From Solen grandis (taxonomy: Eukaryota; Mollusca; Bivalvia; Adapedonta; Solenidae), in NCBI GenBank assembly GCA_021229015.1, contig CM037783.1:23874052-23938051 (forward strand): a DNA stretch of 64,000 bases, written 5' to 3'. Below are positions 34,026-55,150 of this stretch, in pieces. Numbering within the stretch: the first letter of the stretch is position 1; each line of letters starts with the position of its first letter. The position numbers were made by a program, and so were the translations under genes. Below the pieces are notes generated by a model. The model made no database searches and was not told the origin of the DNA. It was given only the letters and a program-made list of their open reading frames with translations.

Positions 34026-37000
34026 TTATCTTTGTTGCATGTGTTTCTTTATTCTTTCCACAACAAGTGACACGTTCTGCTTATATAATCGTTCATTGCT
34101 GAGATCAATATAACTCAGCCGCGCTAACATTTTCCTGATTTGATCCGGAGCGCTCTCTAGCGGTGAAAACCTCAAAAGGACCGGTATGATCGGTTTGTTA
34201 AACGTTTCTGCCAACATCAAATCTTTCTTACAATTATCACTTTGTAAATATTTCGGTGTAATGCACGACAGAACGACGGAAGAAGATTTCATGTTGCGCT
34301 GAATGAGTGATTGCAGCGTTTCCGGTCCGCCATCATGAGATGCGCTGCTCCGCCCACTTCGGCTGCTGTGACCACGGTTAGGTTGCGGCGCCATGTTGAT
34401 ATCGGCCCAGCAGTTGAGACCATTTGACTCCAGGATCTGTTTAATGTCTTCCACTTTGGCCTGCATGTCCCACTGGTAGCTGATGAACACCTTGGGCTCA
34501 CCATCCCCAACGAATGTATTCTGAATACCGTCTATGAAAAACGATATAAATACTTTAACCCTTTCCCTCATATAGACTCATTTTGACGCCCTCAATAGGT
34601 ATCACATAAAGCCTGATCTGCAGAAAACCACAGTTCAACCTTACCAAATTTAATTACAAAATCCTCATTTCCAGACCACTGAGGAGCAGCGAACAGCATA
34701 AAACCTGATCAGCCTGCGAGTTACTCGCAGGCTGATCTGGTTTTATGCTGTTTTTCGCATAGGTCTTTTCATGGTTTCCTTTATGAGGGAAAGGGTTAAG
34801 ACACGAGTACAAAATTGTATCAGAAATTGTGATCTTTGTCAAATATTTTGCATTTCATTTTATGTCATGTAAATAAATGCTTATGTCATTTATTACAATG
34901 TCTGAAGAAAAGGAAAATCAAAACGAGACGCCATTTTCTTCGTCTATTGCCAGTATGTTAAGCAAAGGGGCATAACTCCTATAGTCATGGACTATAAACC
35001 CACTAAGATCTACATGAAAGGGATTGAACGCTTGTTCCAAAATTAACAATAAAATAAACAACAAATAGTCTCAATCGACGAGGGACATTTGAAACGTTTA
35101 ATAGCTGAAATAAAAATGACCTTGAGCGATTAAAAACGCGGAATGGTACATTCAAATCTGCAGGAAGAAATCAATAGGTAGTGGTTAATTATGAATGAAT
35201 GAAATTGACGAGTAGATGTCTGCTACACGTATTCATAAAAACTTCTTTTGATCAAATGAGGAAGCATGCAGACATAGAAATAGCACAAACGGTCTTGAAT
35301 AATACAAGTAATTGTTGTTTTAGGCTTCCGAAATGCATTTGGTCTGATACAAACCATTACAAATGGTATTTATTTTCTTGCATACCAGACTTTTCAACTT
35401 TAAACTTAAACATTGCCATTCCTTTGTGTGGATCTTTTATCGTTCGAACACCAACGGGAGGTTAGTGTGGTGATACTATGAAACCTATATGTACATATTA
35501 AGATAAGAATTTGACAGGATGTCGTACCCGCCATGCAATACGATAGATAGATATTTATAAAGTGCGTACAATATACATGTAACAAAATATCAAGATGATT
35601 TAAGTCGTCATGACCCATGACCATCTTATGTTTTACACAATAATATTCAATACCTGGTGGTCACTTAAACCCATACATCACTTACTTGCTGGAAGCATCA
35701 TAACACAGTATTTAAAACGTATATTCTATAAATATCAAATAACTAATCTGAAATAATAGATCTGTTGTTAGCAGTTGACGTAGCCATAAATTGAAAGACC
35801 AGGCTCGAATTCCACGAACAATACTTATCGCTAAGAAATACTTTAATACTTAGAAGCGAGTTTCATCAAATTTGATTCTCTAATAAAAATACCCAAACAT
35901 TTCATTTTTTAGCAAATATGGTTAATTTTGAAATTAATAGTGTATAGCAATTTAGTCATATACTTTAATATTTCGTATATATTCGAGTACTTTTATTAGT
36001 GAAACAATAATTATGAATTTCGCTCCTAAGTATTTAAGAATTACTTAAAATTAAATACTGTTGGTGTAATTCGAGCCCGGGCTTAAAGTTCCACTGCTAT
36101 TAACTGCAAAGATTATTTGTCCATTGTATCTTTTAGAATTCCTGTGTACGATGCACAGCGTGCAACTTACTTCTGGAGTACGCCAGTGCCTCAAGTGGTT
36201 TGAGTCCTTCAGCCATCTTGTTGAGGTAGGACTGCTCGAGTACGACTCCCGGCACCCGCCGGAGTGGCTTGATGTGGTGCTCCAGGACATCCAGGCTCTC
36301 TGTGTACATTTTTGTCTCGAAGTCGATGGCAGGACAGTCGCCTAGGCAACGAGAGGCAAAAGAGAATTTTATACAAAGCTTTTCCTGGTCGACTAAGATT
36401 ATCTTATTCAATATTCCACTGATTCTGACAAGATATTATCAGAAATACTTCATACTGTATATGGTCATGAAGAGAAAAAACTGACTTAGCTGAAATTTGA
36501 ACAGAACTGCGGTTAGGTTCACCCTGTCGATGACCCCCCCCCCCCACACACACACACAGAGCTTATGCTTATTTGTTAGGTACTTTTATCATTAAAAGCC
36601 TTTGCCTATTTGATACAGATTTATTTTGTCACAGGCGTAGCCCCAAACAAGGAGACACTGGTGGTATGTTGTAGAAGGGGACCGAACATGCGACCACCTG
36701 CTACGCTAGCTTCTCCGTAGCCAGGAACAGTTAATGCTTTTTTACCTCATGTGGCATCTGAACTTGAAAACGTATTTATAAATGTCATGTCGGTGATCAT
36801 ATGTTTATCCGTTAATATCATCATATTTGGTGGGATTTAACTTTCATTGTTTTCCTGGCATTTTCCACGAATATTAAAACCACGGCATTCGTTCATTGAT
36901 TTTCTGGAACCCTATCACACAAATACATGGAGTCACAAAAACATAATTGCCAAGGATTCCACGATATTCAATGTTAACGATAAATGATGCATTTTTTGTG

Positions 37001-38817
37001 ATATCGGAAAGTTAACCACTTATCCAGCTCTTATATCAAAATCCACAGCCTTATAGATGAAGGGCAGTGTTTATTAACACCCATTTTCGAATTCCTTAAA
37101 GTCTAAGTGTAAGGCTTAAAGTTATTAATCAGTAACATATTACGCACTTTCCGCACTTTTTTTAGAAGTATGTGTTGACTTACCCCGGGTGATTAACTTA
37201 AGCTTGTTTTCGTAGTAGGATATAAACTTTTCATACAGGTGTGCGAAAGTGCACTTTGGTATTTTGCATATCATTAATTTATCGAGTCCGTTTATTCATC
37301 GTCACGACTGATAAGATCAACTGGGTACTACATGTTCTGCGAAGTTAAAATGCACTTAATCTTTGACACTTGAGTTTTTCTACCCTGACAGTCAGGGATT
37401 ATACCAGCCGCTTGACGTTGTAGTATCAGATATGGACGCCATTTTGCCAGATAACGTGTATATAGCAAATGGGTTTTAAGATTTCGTTCTAGTATTTTAT
37501 TTAATCTATGATGTCAGAGGCGAATGTGTGTGTAAGTATATTGCTATCTAGACTATGCTAAAGGTCATAATTCAGTGACAGCAAATCTTTGATCAAAAGC
37601 CAGTGATTTAAGGATGTGGGGCCTTAAAGGAACCAATATACATGTTTAACGTAATTCAATATAAAATCAAGCATTCTGGCATGTCGAATGCTAAGCTTAT
37701 GATAAAGTTAAGGATTTTCATGTAAGTCTTACTTGTTATACACATAGTAAATGATGGAAAAAGAACCTAAGACACAATGAAAGCAACAGGGAAATTAAGG
37801 GTGCCATTGTCCTGTGTGCGGATCCGAATGTTGCGGGTTAGGTCCCTGTTTTGGGGCAAGGATTTTTTTATGGCCTTTCCAGACGCAAATTTATTGGTGC
37901 AACCAAGAAACCATCGAGAGTAATTAATCTGATTTGTAATAAACTGTTAGTAGTTTCTATAGAGAGTTACATGATTATACATGATTTTGTATGACAACAA
38001 GCATATTATCTGAAAAGGCCTCCACCATTTCAAACTCGCCCCCTTCATTCATCATAGGGTGTAATATGTTTTTTTTTCTTTTTTTTTTGGTTTCGCTAAA
38101 CGTCCAACAGACAATATTTCAGTCATTTGGAGGCTATGTCTACTTGAGACAGTGCTGACACTCTGCAGTATCACGCCATAGACATAGGACATGTTTCCGC
38201 ACACAGTCACATTATCCTGACACCGGGCTAACCAGCCCTGCATAAACATCTGCTGCGTCACACAGGGAGACTCCAGTACCAAAGGATATGAACCGCTATA
38301 TAATGACATGCTCGGCATATGCTTATGACTTGCGTCTAAAACCTTCTCTCTTATTAGACATATGTCCCTTAACTATATAATTCTCACTAGAAGCGATACT
38401 TTTTGTCCAAAATGCTGAGCCACGCGAACTTCTGATACCACTAGCGACTCTATCATTCGGAGAGTTCCGAAAATAGGCGAGATACCACGTTTGTAATTTA
38501 TGGAGATGTTTGAGAAAAAAATGTATAGACAAACAAATACAAAGAAAGATTTAGGACATTATTGCACTGAGAGAAAACCTACCGAGTACAGCTTTCAAAG
38601 AGGGTCTAAGAGTAAACCAGACGTTCTTAAACACAGCGGACACCAACTTCTTGCCAAGCCAATCGGCGAACAGGGTCTCGTGAAACACGAAAGGTGAGTT
38701 GCCCGATGCCTCTGTTACCAAGACAACAACGTGAGTTGCCATGGCCATTTGTGGACCGTTGATCTCCAGAAATTCTTCTTTTGAACGTCCCAGCTTAATA
38801 CTGTCGTGGTGAATTAC
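34026..38817 (-). CDS. TIR-domain protein with two TIR-like modules, 3' part of gene
   Basis: Three exons on the minus strand are 38817-38583, 36341-36171 and 34531-34026 (stop at 34028-34026), all with GT-AG borders and matching phases. The first encodes a segment resembling the second half of a TIR fold (VVVLVTEASGNSPFVFHETL, then LFADWLGKKLVSAVF). The second encodes a linker (DCPAIDFETKMYTESLDVL). The third holds a fuller TIR domain: VFISYQWDMQAKVEDIKQIL, ESNGLNCWADI, a Ser/Arg/Gly-rich loop, SSVVLSCITPKYLQSDNC and NKPIIPVLL. TIR domains act in innate immune signalling or NAD cleavage. The Glu used by NAD-cleaving TIRs aligns with Asp (KKD). About 300 residues are visible. The 5' exons are not found and could lie beyond the assembly gap at 41488. 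The two introns hold a MITE and SINE fragments. The exact family is unknown to me. Confidence 0.75.
34555..34799. mobile_element. TTAA-flanked MITE (piggyBac-like), copy 1, in the last TIR intron
   Basis: It starts TTAACCCTTTCCCTCATA and ends TATGAGGGAAAGGGTTAA, with an internal hairpin AGCATAAAACCTGATCAGCC / GGCTGATCTGGTTTTATGCT. TTAA at both ends fits a piggyBac target duplication. This copy has a few extra bases in the hairpin (GCTGTTTTTCGC). It ends about 22 bp from the splice acceptor of the TIR exon. Confidence 0.85.
37795..37915 (+). repeat. SINE family 3 fragment in a TIR-gene intron
   Basis: GTGCGGATCCGAATGTTGCG and a mutated B-box (GGGTTAGGTCCC) are followed by GGGGCAAGGATTTTTTTATG and CCTTTCCAGACGC. 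Confidence 0.55.
38095..38258 (-). repeat. SINE family 1 fragment (reverse) in a TIR-gene intron
   Basis: On the minus strand it reads GGCTGGTTAGCCCGGTGTCA, GGATAATGTGACTGTGTGC, GTCTCAAGTAGACATAGCC, TCCAAATGACTGAAATATTG and GGACGTTTAGC, the order of the family-1 body. Confidence 0.65.
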
Positions 38818-41487
38818 CTAAAGTATATTAAATGTAATTGTTATTGGGGACACTGACAAAGTACTTAAGGGGAGATATACATGTATATCATTTTAAAAAA
38901 TCCATTCATTTAATAAGAATAATAAAAATCAAAATATACAAAAACTGCTTGATTTTCCCTTTTTAAAAGTATGTTAATCTCATCATATCTGCGGCACACT
39001 ATTTAAAAGATCCAATGCACGATTATGCAAAAGAAACATTTAAGAAAGTAACACAAAAAATAGAACAATACGGTTGTTTACCGTATATATCGACATGAAT
39101 CTATACTTCACAAATACACAAAAAGAATCAAAGTACAAATGACATTTCTATGTACAATTCACTTCAAAATACTGATACATGTATATATCTAATCCATTTA
39201 AAGTAATGGAATTTTTAAATTAGAAATAATATTTTATAACTTACCCAGTATATTTGATAAAAAAAGGTATGGTAAAGCATACTTATTTAAAACATATAGG
39301 CATTTTCCGGGACAGTCTATTTACAAAGTATTTTAAGCTTAAGTTTAAATCACCATTACTGTTTACTTTTCTGCCACTTGTTTCAAATAATCGATCCTGA
39401 TATTCTACACGCCCGGACATTAAATGACACAAAAGGATCTGTTATCACATTGACAGTGTTAGTTTTACGTCTGTCCCATTTTCAACAGATAGAGCCAATA
39501 TCATAGCAAATAAAACTCGTGCTGTTTCCCTGCGGTACTAAGCCGCCTATCAAAACGGGCTGGGGTCCAATCAACAAATCATTAAACAAAATGGATTTTT
39601 AACAATTAGTAATAAACTGCAGTCGCCCTGTACTTGTGCATGACTGCCATGCTCGAACTCAAATTATATTCAAATGGGATTTGAGTACATGTATTATACA
39701 TTATCTGAGTATGAGGTGATGTCGTTCTTAAGTATATTCGAGACCTGACCCCGCGTTCTCGAAAAATAAAAATGTAGAAATGATTTTCATACTCAGTCTC
39801 AAATTATATTGCCATGTATAAAATTAATATACATATCGTGTATTCTAATTGATATGTTTTGTCTTTATATCCACTTGAAAGGAATAAAAATAAAATCATA
39901 TTACATGTAATGACACGTGGGATGGGAAAATGCGAATAAAAATAAAGTGAATATAGAATGACCAAGAACCAAGAAAAAAGCAGGTGGAATAGACAATAAG
40001 AAAGAAATAATGTTGTAATGAGAAGTGAAGTATTCATGGACATGCACAAACATCTAAAAGAGTAAAATCCCAGTAGAGGAAAGAGAGACTAAATTCTTGA
40101 TTTTTGAAAGACACAAAGAGACTAAGTAATGAGGATTGAAAGGAAACTAATTATAGATATGAATCTAATTTAAATGTTAATTGTGGCAAAGGAGTATAAG
40201 GCCCCTGGTGCGCTACCTTTCCACCGCCGTAACTTGTGATCAATTAATAATGAATTGGTTAATTATGTAAATACTAGACAAAACTACAAGAAAAGGACTA
40301 TATTTGTAATCTAAACTCTAGGGTATAGAAATACCTGGTCTTTCTTTGGAAACTGAAGGAAAACGCATTTACTATATGAAATATAAACAATCATTGATTT
40401 CCCCATACAAAGGGAATCAAATGAGAATTCAACTGACATTTTTTTTTGTCGCCGAAAAAAATACGGTTATTTTTTCACGAGGTTTTCTTCATGAGATATA
40501 CATGCAATGCAAACTAAATGACCGATATTTTCTTAGAAGATCTTACACTTAAATGTTAAAAAAAAATGCTATGTCAGGTTTAACCTCCATACCCACCTTA
40601 ACTGACAAGTAACACATATGAAATCTGCGGTATAACGAGGAGCGATGTCACGAACAGTGTTTTTTTTCCAAACCTCGCGATTTTCCGAATATTTCATTAC
40701 CCCCCACAATTTTCGGAATATCGTAATTTTAAAGTACTAAAATTAATGCGAAAAAAAACTTACATATGTGTGCATACGTATTTTTTTCACCTGTTATTGA
40801 CTGACCTTTTCGTTATATGTTTATAGACGTCAGGAAAATCATTCAGTTAACAAATTAAGAAAAAAATAGCTAGCATTAAATTGACAGTTATTATCATCAA
40901 ACATGTACATACTGAAAAATTTCAAATCAGTTTCGATTGTCAACAAGCTGAGAACAAAGACATTTAGAATAATAATTAAACGATAGCACGCCTAAATGTA
41001 ACACTTGAGTAACAGAACCGACGAGGCGTCAATTGCCTGATATAGACTTTCACAAGCACAATACACGTAAATTGATCGATTTCAAAATGTTAATTACAGT
41101 GAGAAGGAAATACACTTTAAGTTGTCATTTGACCTTGTCCGGTGTCTATTTAGACATTCCAAGGTTTTTACAAGGTGAAGAAGACGTGTGTTTGTAGAGG
41201 GAACAAAAAAGGAGAAAATGGTTGACAATTTTAAGTTGTACCCCAATGTATTGCATAAGATTATAAGATTAACTACTACGATTAAACTGAAAACATTGAA
41301 AACTAGGTTTAAGTGTGTTTCTATTTATCCCCAAATCTGCAAGTCAATTCTATCTGAATTATGAATTTAACGTATTTTATGTAGGACTGATTTTATTTTT
41401 TTAATTTTATTCAATTTATTGCAAGCGACGCGAATCAAAGTGATGTAATACATTTAGTAAAGTCAAAATACAAACGATATCACACGA
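38818..41487. other. Stretch upstream of the visible TIR exons
   Basis: Earlier exons of the minus-strand TIR gene could lie here, but none was recognised with a splice phase fitting the phase-0 start of the exon at 38817. A patch at 39410-39730 looks like an unclassified repeat. Confidence 0.35.
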
Positions 41488-41587
41488 NNNNNNNNNNNNN
41501 NNNNNNNNNNNNNNNNNNNNNNNNNNNNNNNNNNNNNNNNNNNNNNNNNNNNNNNNNNNNNNNNNNNNNNNNNNNNNNNNNNNNNNN
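41488..41587. other. Assembly gap, 100 N
   Basis: Exactly 100 unknown bases, the usual placeholder for a gap of unknown size. It abuts a SINE on its right side. Confidence 0.99.
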
Positions 41588-41855
41588 GTTAAAAGAACCA
41601 GAAGTCCCTGGCCGCTACATACCAAAGTTGTAGAAAACGGTACTGTTGTAGCTCCCTTGCTTGGTGCTCAGCATATAAGGGTAGTTGCAGGACTGGTTGG
41701 CCCAGTGTCAGGATAATGTGACTGGGTGTGGTATCATGCCATATGTCTGCGGCGTGATACTGCTGTGTGGCAGCACTATATCTGTCTCAAGTAGACATCG
41801 TCTCCAAATGACTGAGATACTGTCGATGGGACGTTAAACTCAACATACAAACAAA
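41588..41855 (+). repeat. tRNA-derived SINE, family 1 (head lost in the gap)
   Basis: The body is intact: ATACCAAAGTTGTAGAAAAC, TAGCTCCCTTGCTTGGTGC, TTGCAGGACTGGTTGGCCC, GTGTCAGGATAATGTGACTG, GTCTCAAGTAGACATCG, CCAAATGACTGAGATACTG and GGGACGTTAAACTCAAC. It is preceded by tRNA 3'-like sequence next to the N run. Confidence 0.75.
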
Positions 41856-43034
41856 GAACAAGAAGACCCCAACCAGCAAAAATCACGGGTTAATCCTGCA
41901 TGTACACGTGACTATCATGTATCTCGACGTTTTCTTTCATGCCGCACTTTGTCATATTGGACCAGTTAACTACCTTCCTTTCTCTCTTCTCTCTCTCTCT
42001 CACTCTCTTAGTTATAATTAAAATTAGTACTCGAATCATGCATTTGTTCATTTTTTTCCTCAATTTAAACTCACTTTAGCTAAAATCAGTAGATTTACTG
42101 AAAGTATTTGGAAAGTAGTTGTTGTTTTGCAAGATTTCCTCAAGCCACACCGAAATACCCATGTGTCCGGTACCAGTGTGACAGGTGGGTGCACTCTCGT
42201 TCACTATACGATATTTAAAACGCGTTATTTCGGAAAGCTGCAAGCCTTTGATACGAGTATATACTGTGCCTGATGTACTTATCAGAGATATAATACTTTG
42301 CATTATCATACTAGTTCAGATAATGAGTTTTAACCTTCTTTTATAGGTACACGTGTGCTTTAGCGTGTGCACGGCATGGTGTTTAGGCTACGTTCGGGTA
42401 AAATGTATACGTATCTAAATATAGAAGAACATTAACTTCTGAATTCTAAGCATATGCTCGTGGACAGTGGTTTAATTTGAAGGAAGTGTCATGTGACTGT
42501 CTTTGCAGTAATTCTGACATGTACACGGGACATTAAGTTATCTATATCGGGCAAAGCATATGTGTATATGTAGTCTCAGTGGTATTAGGACATATTGCTA
42601 GTGATACAAAATAAACACGTGAGTAATGCATTTTATATGGTGGCATATTTCTGCCAGCCACTTATCCACTTACCTATGTCGAAACTTTTCTGAAAAATTG
42701 TCACATATTCAGTTAGTATCTAGCAAGTAGAAAAGTTTTAAGTTATCCACTTAACAGGAATAAACTGTCTGTTAGTGCCCACTACTGCCAATGACATATT
42801 CACATAGGATAACTGGATATCATGCTTGTTTCCAGATAATTATGTGAAAAAGTGCCTGTTATCCACATAATTTAACTGAATAACACGAAAAAAGGCGAGA
42901 TATCTACTTATCTTAAGTGAATATATAGCCGTAGTAGTGGGCACAAACGGGCAGGTTTGTCCTGTTATGATACCTAAGATGATAACACGAAAGTTTAATA
43001 TGTGTCACTATAGCAGCTGCAGTCCTTAGCTACC
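41856..43034. other. Upstream region of regucalcin copy 1
   Basis: No gene recognised. The segment just before the ATG (CTGCAGTCCTTAGCTACC) resembles that of copy 2 (CTACAGTCCCTGGTACG), so the duplication included at least some 5' flank. A CT run lies at 41980-42008. No promoter motif could be fixed. Confidence 0.4.
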
Positions 43035-45405
<2,371 letters not shown>

Positions 45406-46990
45406 CGATGCTAGAACAGTTTTATCAATGCTTCATAAATATCTTAACACTATAATATTCTCAGTGGATACAGTGTGCGAAGTGTTTCTAATTTTAAGAA
45501 CAATATTGTAATCGGTCTTATTGCTAATTACCGTTATATTGGACCGAGTGTACCCGGTTAGAACCACAACCCAATGACATGAATTACGTATACATATATA
45601 TTGAATATTTATAACTTTATATTTTAGATTTTAAATCTTTTATAAAATGTAGTGTTTAGTTTTATATATTTACTGATATTAGATACATTTATAACAAAAT
45701 GATCCCTTTGTTACACAATTCAAGGCCATCTATAGCATGCATTAAAATACTCACAAAAAATAAATGTATTCAAATTTATTAATGTCCTACCTAGGTTTTG
45801 GGAACGTTGCCTCACACATACATATTTTTATGGGTCTTGGCTGATTGCTATATTTATTAAGTACTGCAAGTTAAAACTAAATTTACAAAAAAAATCAAAT
45901 TGCTTATGGCAACGGAGATTTATACTATAAAGGGTTTCCTATATGGAAAGTTTTTACATACATAAACAGTTTTGGATAAATTGAAATGTTTCGTTTCATC
46001 GAATGGATAAAAACACGCAAAATTTCTTTCCCTTTAATCAGTGTTTAAGCAAAAGTATCCGGTACGTTGATTTGACCGAAAAGCTGCAGCATTTCAACAA
46101 AAAAAATCAATAGCTTTATTGCTTTATTTAACAAGAATGTAGGTAACTTGAAAACGTACATCATGTCGTTTCAACTGAGGTAACCATTTGAGAATTGATG
46201 GATTTTTATAAAATTTGTACTTTTTTTTTTTTTTGCGTGGAAGGGATGAATAAAAACAATCATGTACAAAATACACCCCCTTGCCAAAGGAATCGAGCTA
46301 CAACAGTTCGCGAACGCGTTTGGTCGGAAGAGATCTGACCGACCTCTCCCGTGTAAAACTAAAGAAAAACTAAAGCGACAATATCAGTATTGAATTGCAT
46401 GGACAAATACTTATAAAAGAAACAATAAATGAATACTTGTTATTTCATTTTTTTGCAGCCTTTTTTCTTCCTTTTTAAATATTCATCCGAATCGAGCATG
46501 ACCGTTGAACAGCTACGTTTAAACTGCGAATTCTCTAAAGTTACTTTTGAGCGTCTAGGTGACATTGCTGATGTAGTTTTGTTTTCGGTTTAGTCACAAA
46601 ATCTTTTTAAAACAACGGCTTTTAAATCAGTACAAGTGTTGTTTTTTTATGTCAACACTGATATTTTGGCTCTAGTTATACACAGGAGAAATTGGCTAGA
46701 TTCTGTCTGTCAGATCTCTTCCAACCAAACGTGTTTTGAATTCGCAAACATTTTTAGGGCGATTCCTCAGGTAAGGGGGTGTTTTTTGTACCTGTCTGTC
46801 TGTATTCAGCCCTTCCACGCAAAATGAGAAATCCAACAATTTTCAAAGGAGTTATTGCAAATGAAACGACATGATATACGTTTTCAATTGAAGAAGTATT
46901 CTTCTTATTATATACAAGGTCATTGATTTTTTTAAATAGGGCAACAACATAACTTTGTGTTAATTCCGACTTACTCGCTTATTCATTCAG
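45406..46990. other. Intergenic after regucalcin copy 1
   Basis: AT-rich. 46230-46340 and 46680-46820 share reversed segments around CTTCCACGCAAAATGAG / TTTTTGCGTGGAAGGGATG and ACCCCCTTGCCAAAGGAATC / TAAGGGGGTG. This suggests the arms of a roughly 600-bp inverted-repeat element. No gene. Confidence 0.4.
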
Positions 46991-46994
46991 CACC

Positions 46995-47320
46995 GTCCCC
47001 GGTGGCCGAGTGGTTAGAGCGTCCGCTTCGGGGGCGGGATGTGTGGATGCGATCCCCGGCTGCGACATACCAAAGTCGTAAAAAAATGGTACTGTAATAG
47101 CTCCCTTGCTTGGCGCTCAGCATATTAGGGTAGTTGCAGGACTGGTTGGCTCGGTGTCAGGATAATGTGATCGGGTGTTGTATCATGCCACATGTATACG
47201 GCGTAATATTGCAGTGTGGCAGCACTATGTCTGTCTCAAGTAGACATCGTCTCCAAATAACGGAAATACTGCCGGTGGGACGTTAAACCCAACAAACAAA
47301 CAAACAAACAAACAAACATT
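46995..47320 (+). repeat. tRNA-derived SINE, family 1, full length
   Basis: The head GTCCCCGGTGGCCGAGTGG, TTAGAGCGTCCGCTTCGGGG and GCGATCCCCGGCTGCGAC is tRNA-like. It is followed by the complete family-1 body and an (AAAC)n tail at about 47293-47318. It is the reference copy for the fragments at 3.0, 14.0, 38.1 and 41.6 kb. Confidence 0.85.
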
Positions 47321-48274
47321 TATTTACTCCGCCTGTTTATGTGACTTCTTTATAAGTTTTAATACAGATGAATAACTGATTTACTTTCCAATATGAATGA
47401 GTAATTAAAAGGGCAATACCCTGACATAAATATTAATTACGAGCCAATAATTCCAGTCTTTTGGAATCAACTTGTTTTCATATTCCGGTGACTTTTGTAG
47501 TTTATGCATTTTTATTTTCATTTTTTGGCCTGATCACAAAGAACGATTAAATCATAAGTCTAAGAAAAAGTGAAATACTTTATAAATAGCTGTACATATA
47601 CAAATATGTATATAAATAAAATCTAACACTAAAGCAGGTTATCTTCAAGAATATAGCCAAATGTAGAATCACTCTTATATATTACTTTTAGAGAAACTTT
47701 CTTTTATTAATATCGGCATCAATCAAGGGCAGAGTATTACTGAATATTGCTTTGGGGTTGTAAACTGTCCTTAAACTAAAAGGTGTAAATCATAATTTAA
47801 AGTAAATTTATCTTCATAAAAACAGTGAAGTATTTAGCCAATTTATTGACCATTATGAGATAGAAAAAAAAAATGAAAAAAAATAAATAAATAAAAAGGC
47901 CAAAGAAATTAACGATTTTCGTTGTATTATTTTTATTTTACTGCTTAATGATAATATTATCTTAAGTGTCATGGAAAAAGTTTGATCTGGAATATTTCGT
48001 ATATCCGAAGTTTACTTGACATTTATAATTTTACTTTCCGTTAAGTGATATAATAATATTTAGTTTGAACAAGCAAATAGACTGTTTGAAATCAGTATTT
48101 AGGCTTATGAAATCGGCGTAAATCTTGCTGTAGTTTCATGGAAACTAGTAATTGCGATGAACCTGCGATTGCTGTTGTTGTTGTTTGCATTTAAAAATAA
48201 CCTATTACATTGGCAGCATGTAACATTGCCATGTCCAAATTATTCTACATACTAATCCACATGGCTACCACAGC
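47321..48274. other. Intergenic, nothing recognised
   Basis: AT-rich with poly-A near 47870. No coding signal. Confidence 0.4.
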
Positions 48275-48516
48275 TTAACCCTTTCCCTCATATAGACTCA
48301 TTTTGACGCACTCAATAGGTACCACATAAAGCCTGATCTGCAGAAAACCACAGTTAAACCTTACCAAATTTAATTACAAAATCCTCATTTCCAGACCACT
48401 GAGGAGCAGCGAACAGCATAAAACCTGATCAGCCTGCGAGTTACTCGCAGGCTGATCTGGTTTTATGCTGTTCGCATAGGTCTTTTCATGGTTTCCTCTA
48501 TGAGGGAAAGGGGTAA
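48275..48516. mobile_element. TTAA-flanked MITE (piggyBac-like), copy 2
   Basis: It has the same termini and hairpin as the copy at 34.6 kb. The right end is slightly decayed (GAGGGAAAGGGGTAAATTA in place of GGGTTAA). Confidence 0.85.
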
Positions 48517-51545
<3,029 letters not shown>

Positions 51546-51786
51546 TTAACCCTTTCCCTCATATATACTCCTTTTGACGCCTCAATAGGTATCACATAAA
51601 GCCTGATCTGCAGAAAACCACAGTTAAACCTTACCAAATTTAATTACAAAATCCTCATTTCCAGACCACTAAGGAGCAGCGAACAGCATAAAACCTGATC
51701 AGCCTGCGAGTTACTCGCAGGCTGATCTGGTTTTATGCTGTTCGCATAGGTCTTTTCATGGTTTCCTCTATGAGGGAAAGGGTTAA
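51546..51786. mobile_element. TTAA-flanked MITE (piggyBac-like), copy 3
   Basis: TTAA, CCCTTTCCCTC ... GAGGGAAAGGG and TTAA frame a body nearly identical to the other two copies, with the complete internal hairpin. It lies about 460 bp upstream of regucalcin copy 2. Confidence 0.88.
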
Positions 51787-52244
51787 GGTATGATTGATGA
51801 TAACAGACTGTGAGATACACGCCTGACCTCAATAGATTAGGTTCTGTTATCATCATGTACTGTTCAAACATGCCCTCTACGTACGGACACATACGGTGAC
51901 AAGGTCGTTGTTGTCGGCAACAAAAACGGGAATAGCGTACAGGTAAGTGTGTTACAAAAGAGATTATTACGTTGATAAGTTTATTATTTTCATGTAATGT
52001 TTGAACTAACATAATGGACATCGTAATATGTATCAAGTTATTTTGTATATCTTCGATAATGCTTTTAATATAAAATCATCGCCCTGCATATTATATCTGT
52101 GTACACAATGTCGATAGGTGTACGATTTAAAGAGTATTTTAAGGTACAATGAATAAGATTATCTACTAAATGACCTTGCCTCCAAATGTCTTCCTTCAAA
52201 TGTTTTCGTCCTTAGAAACCATAGCAACTACAGTCCCTGGTACG

Positions 52245-55150
<2,906 letters not shown>

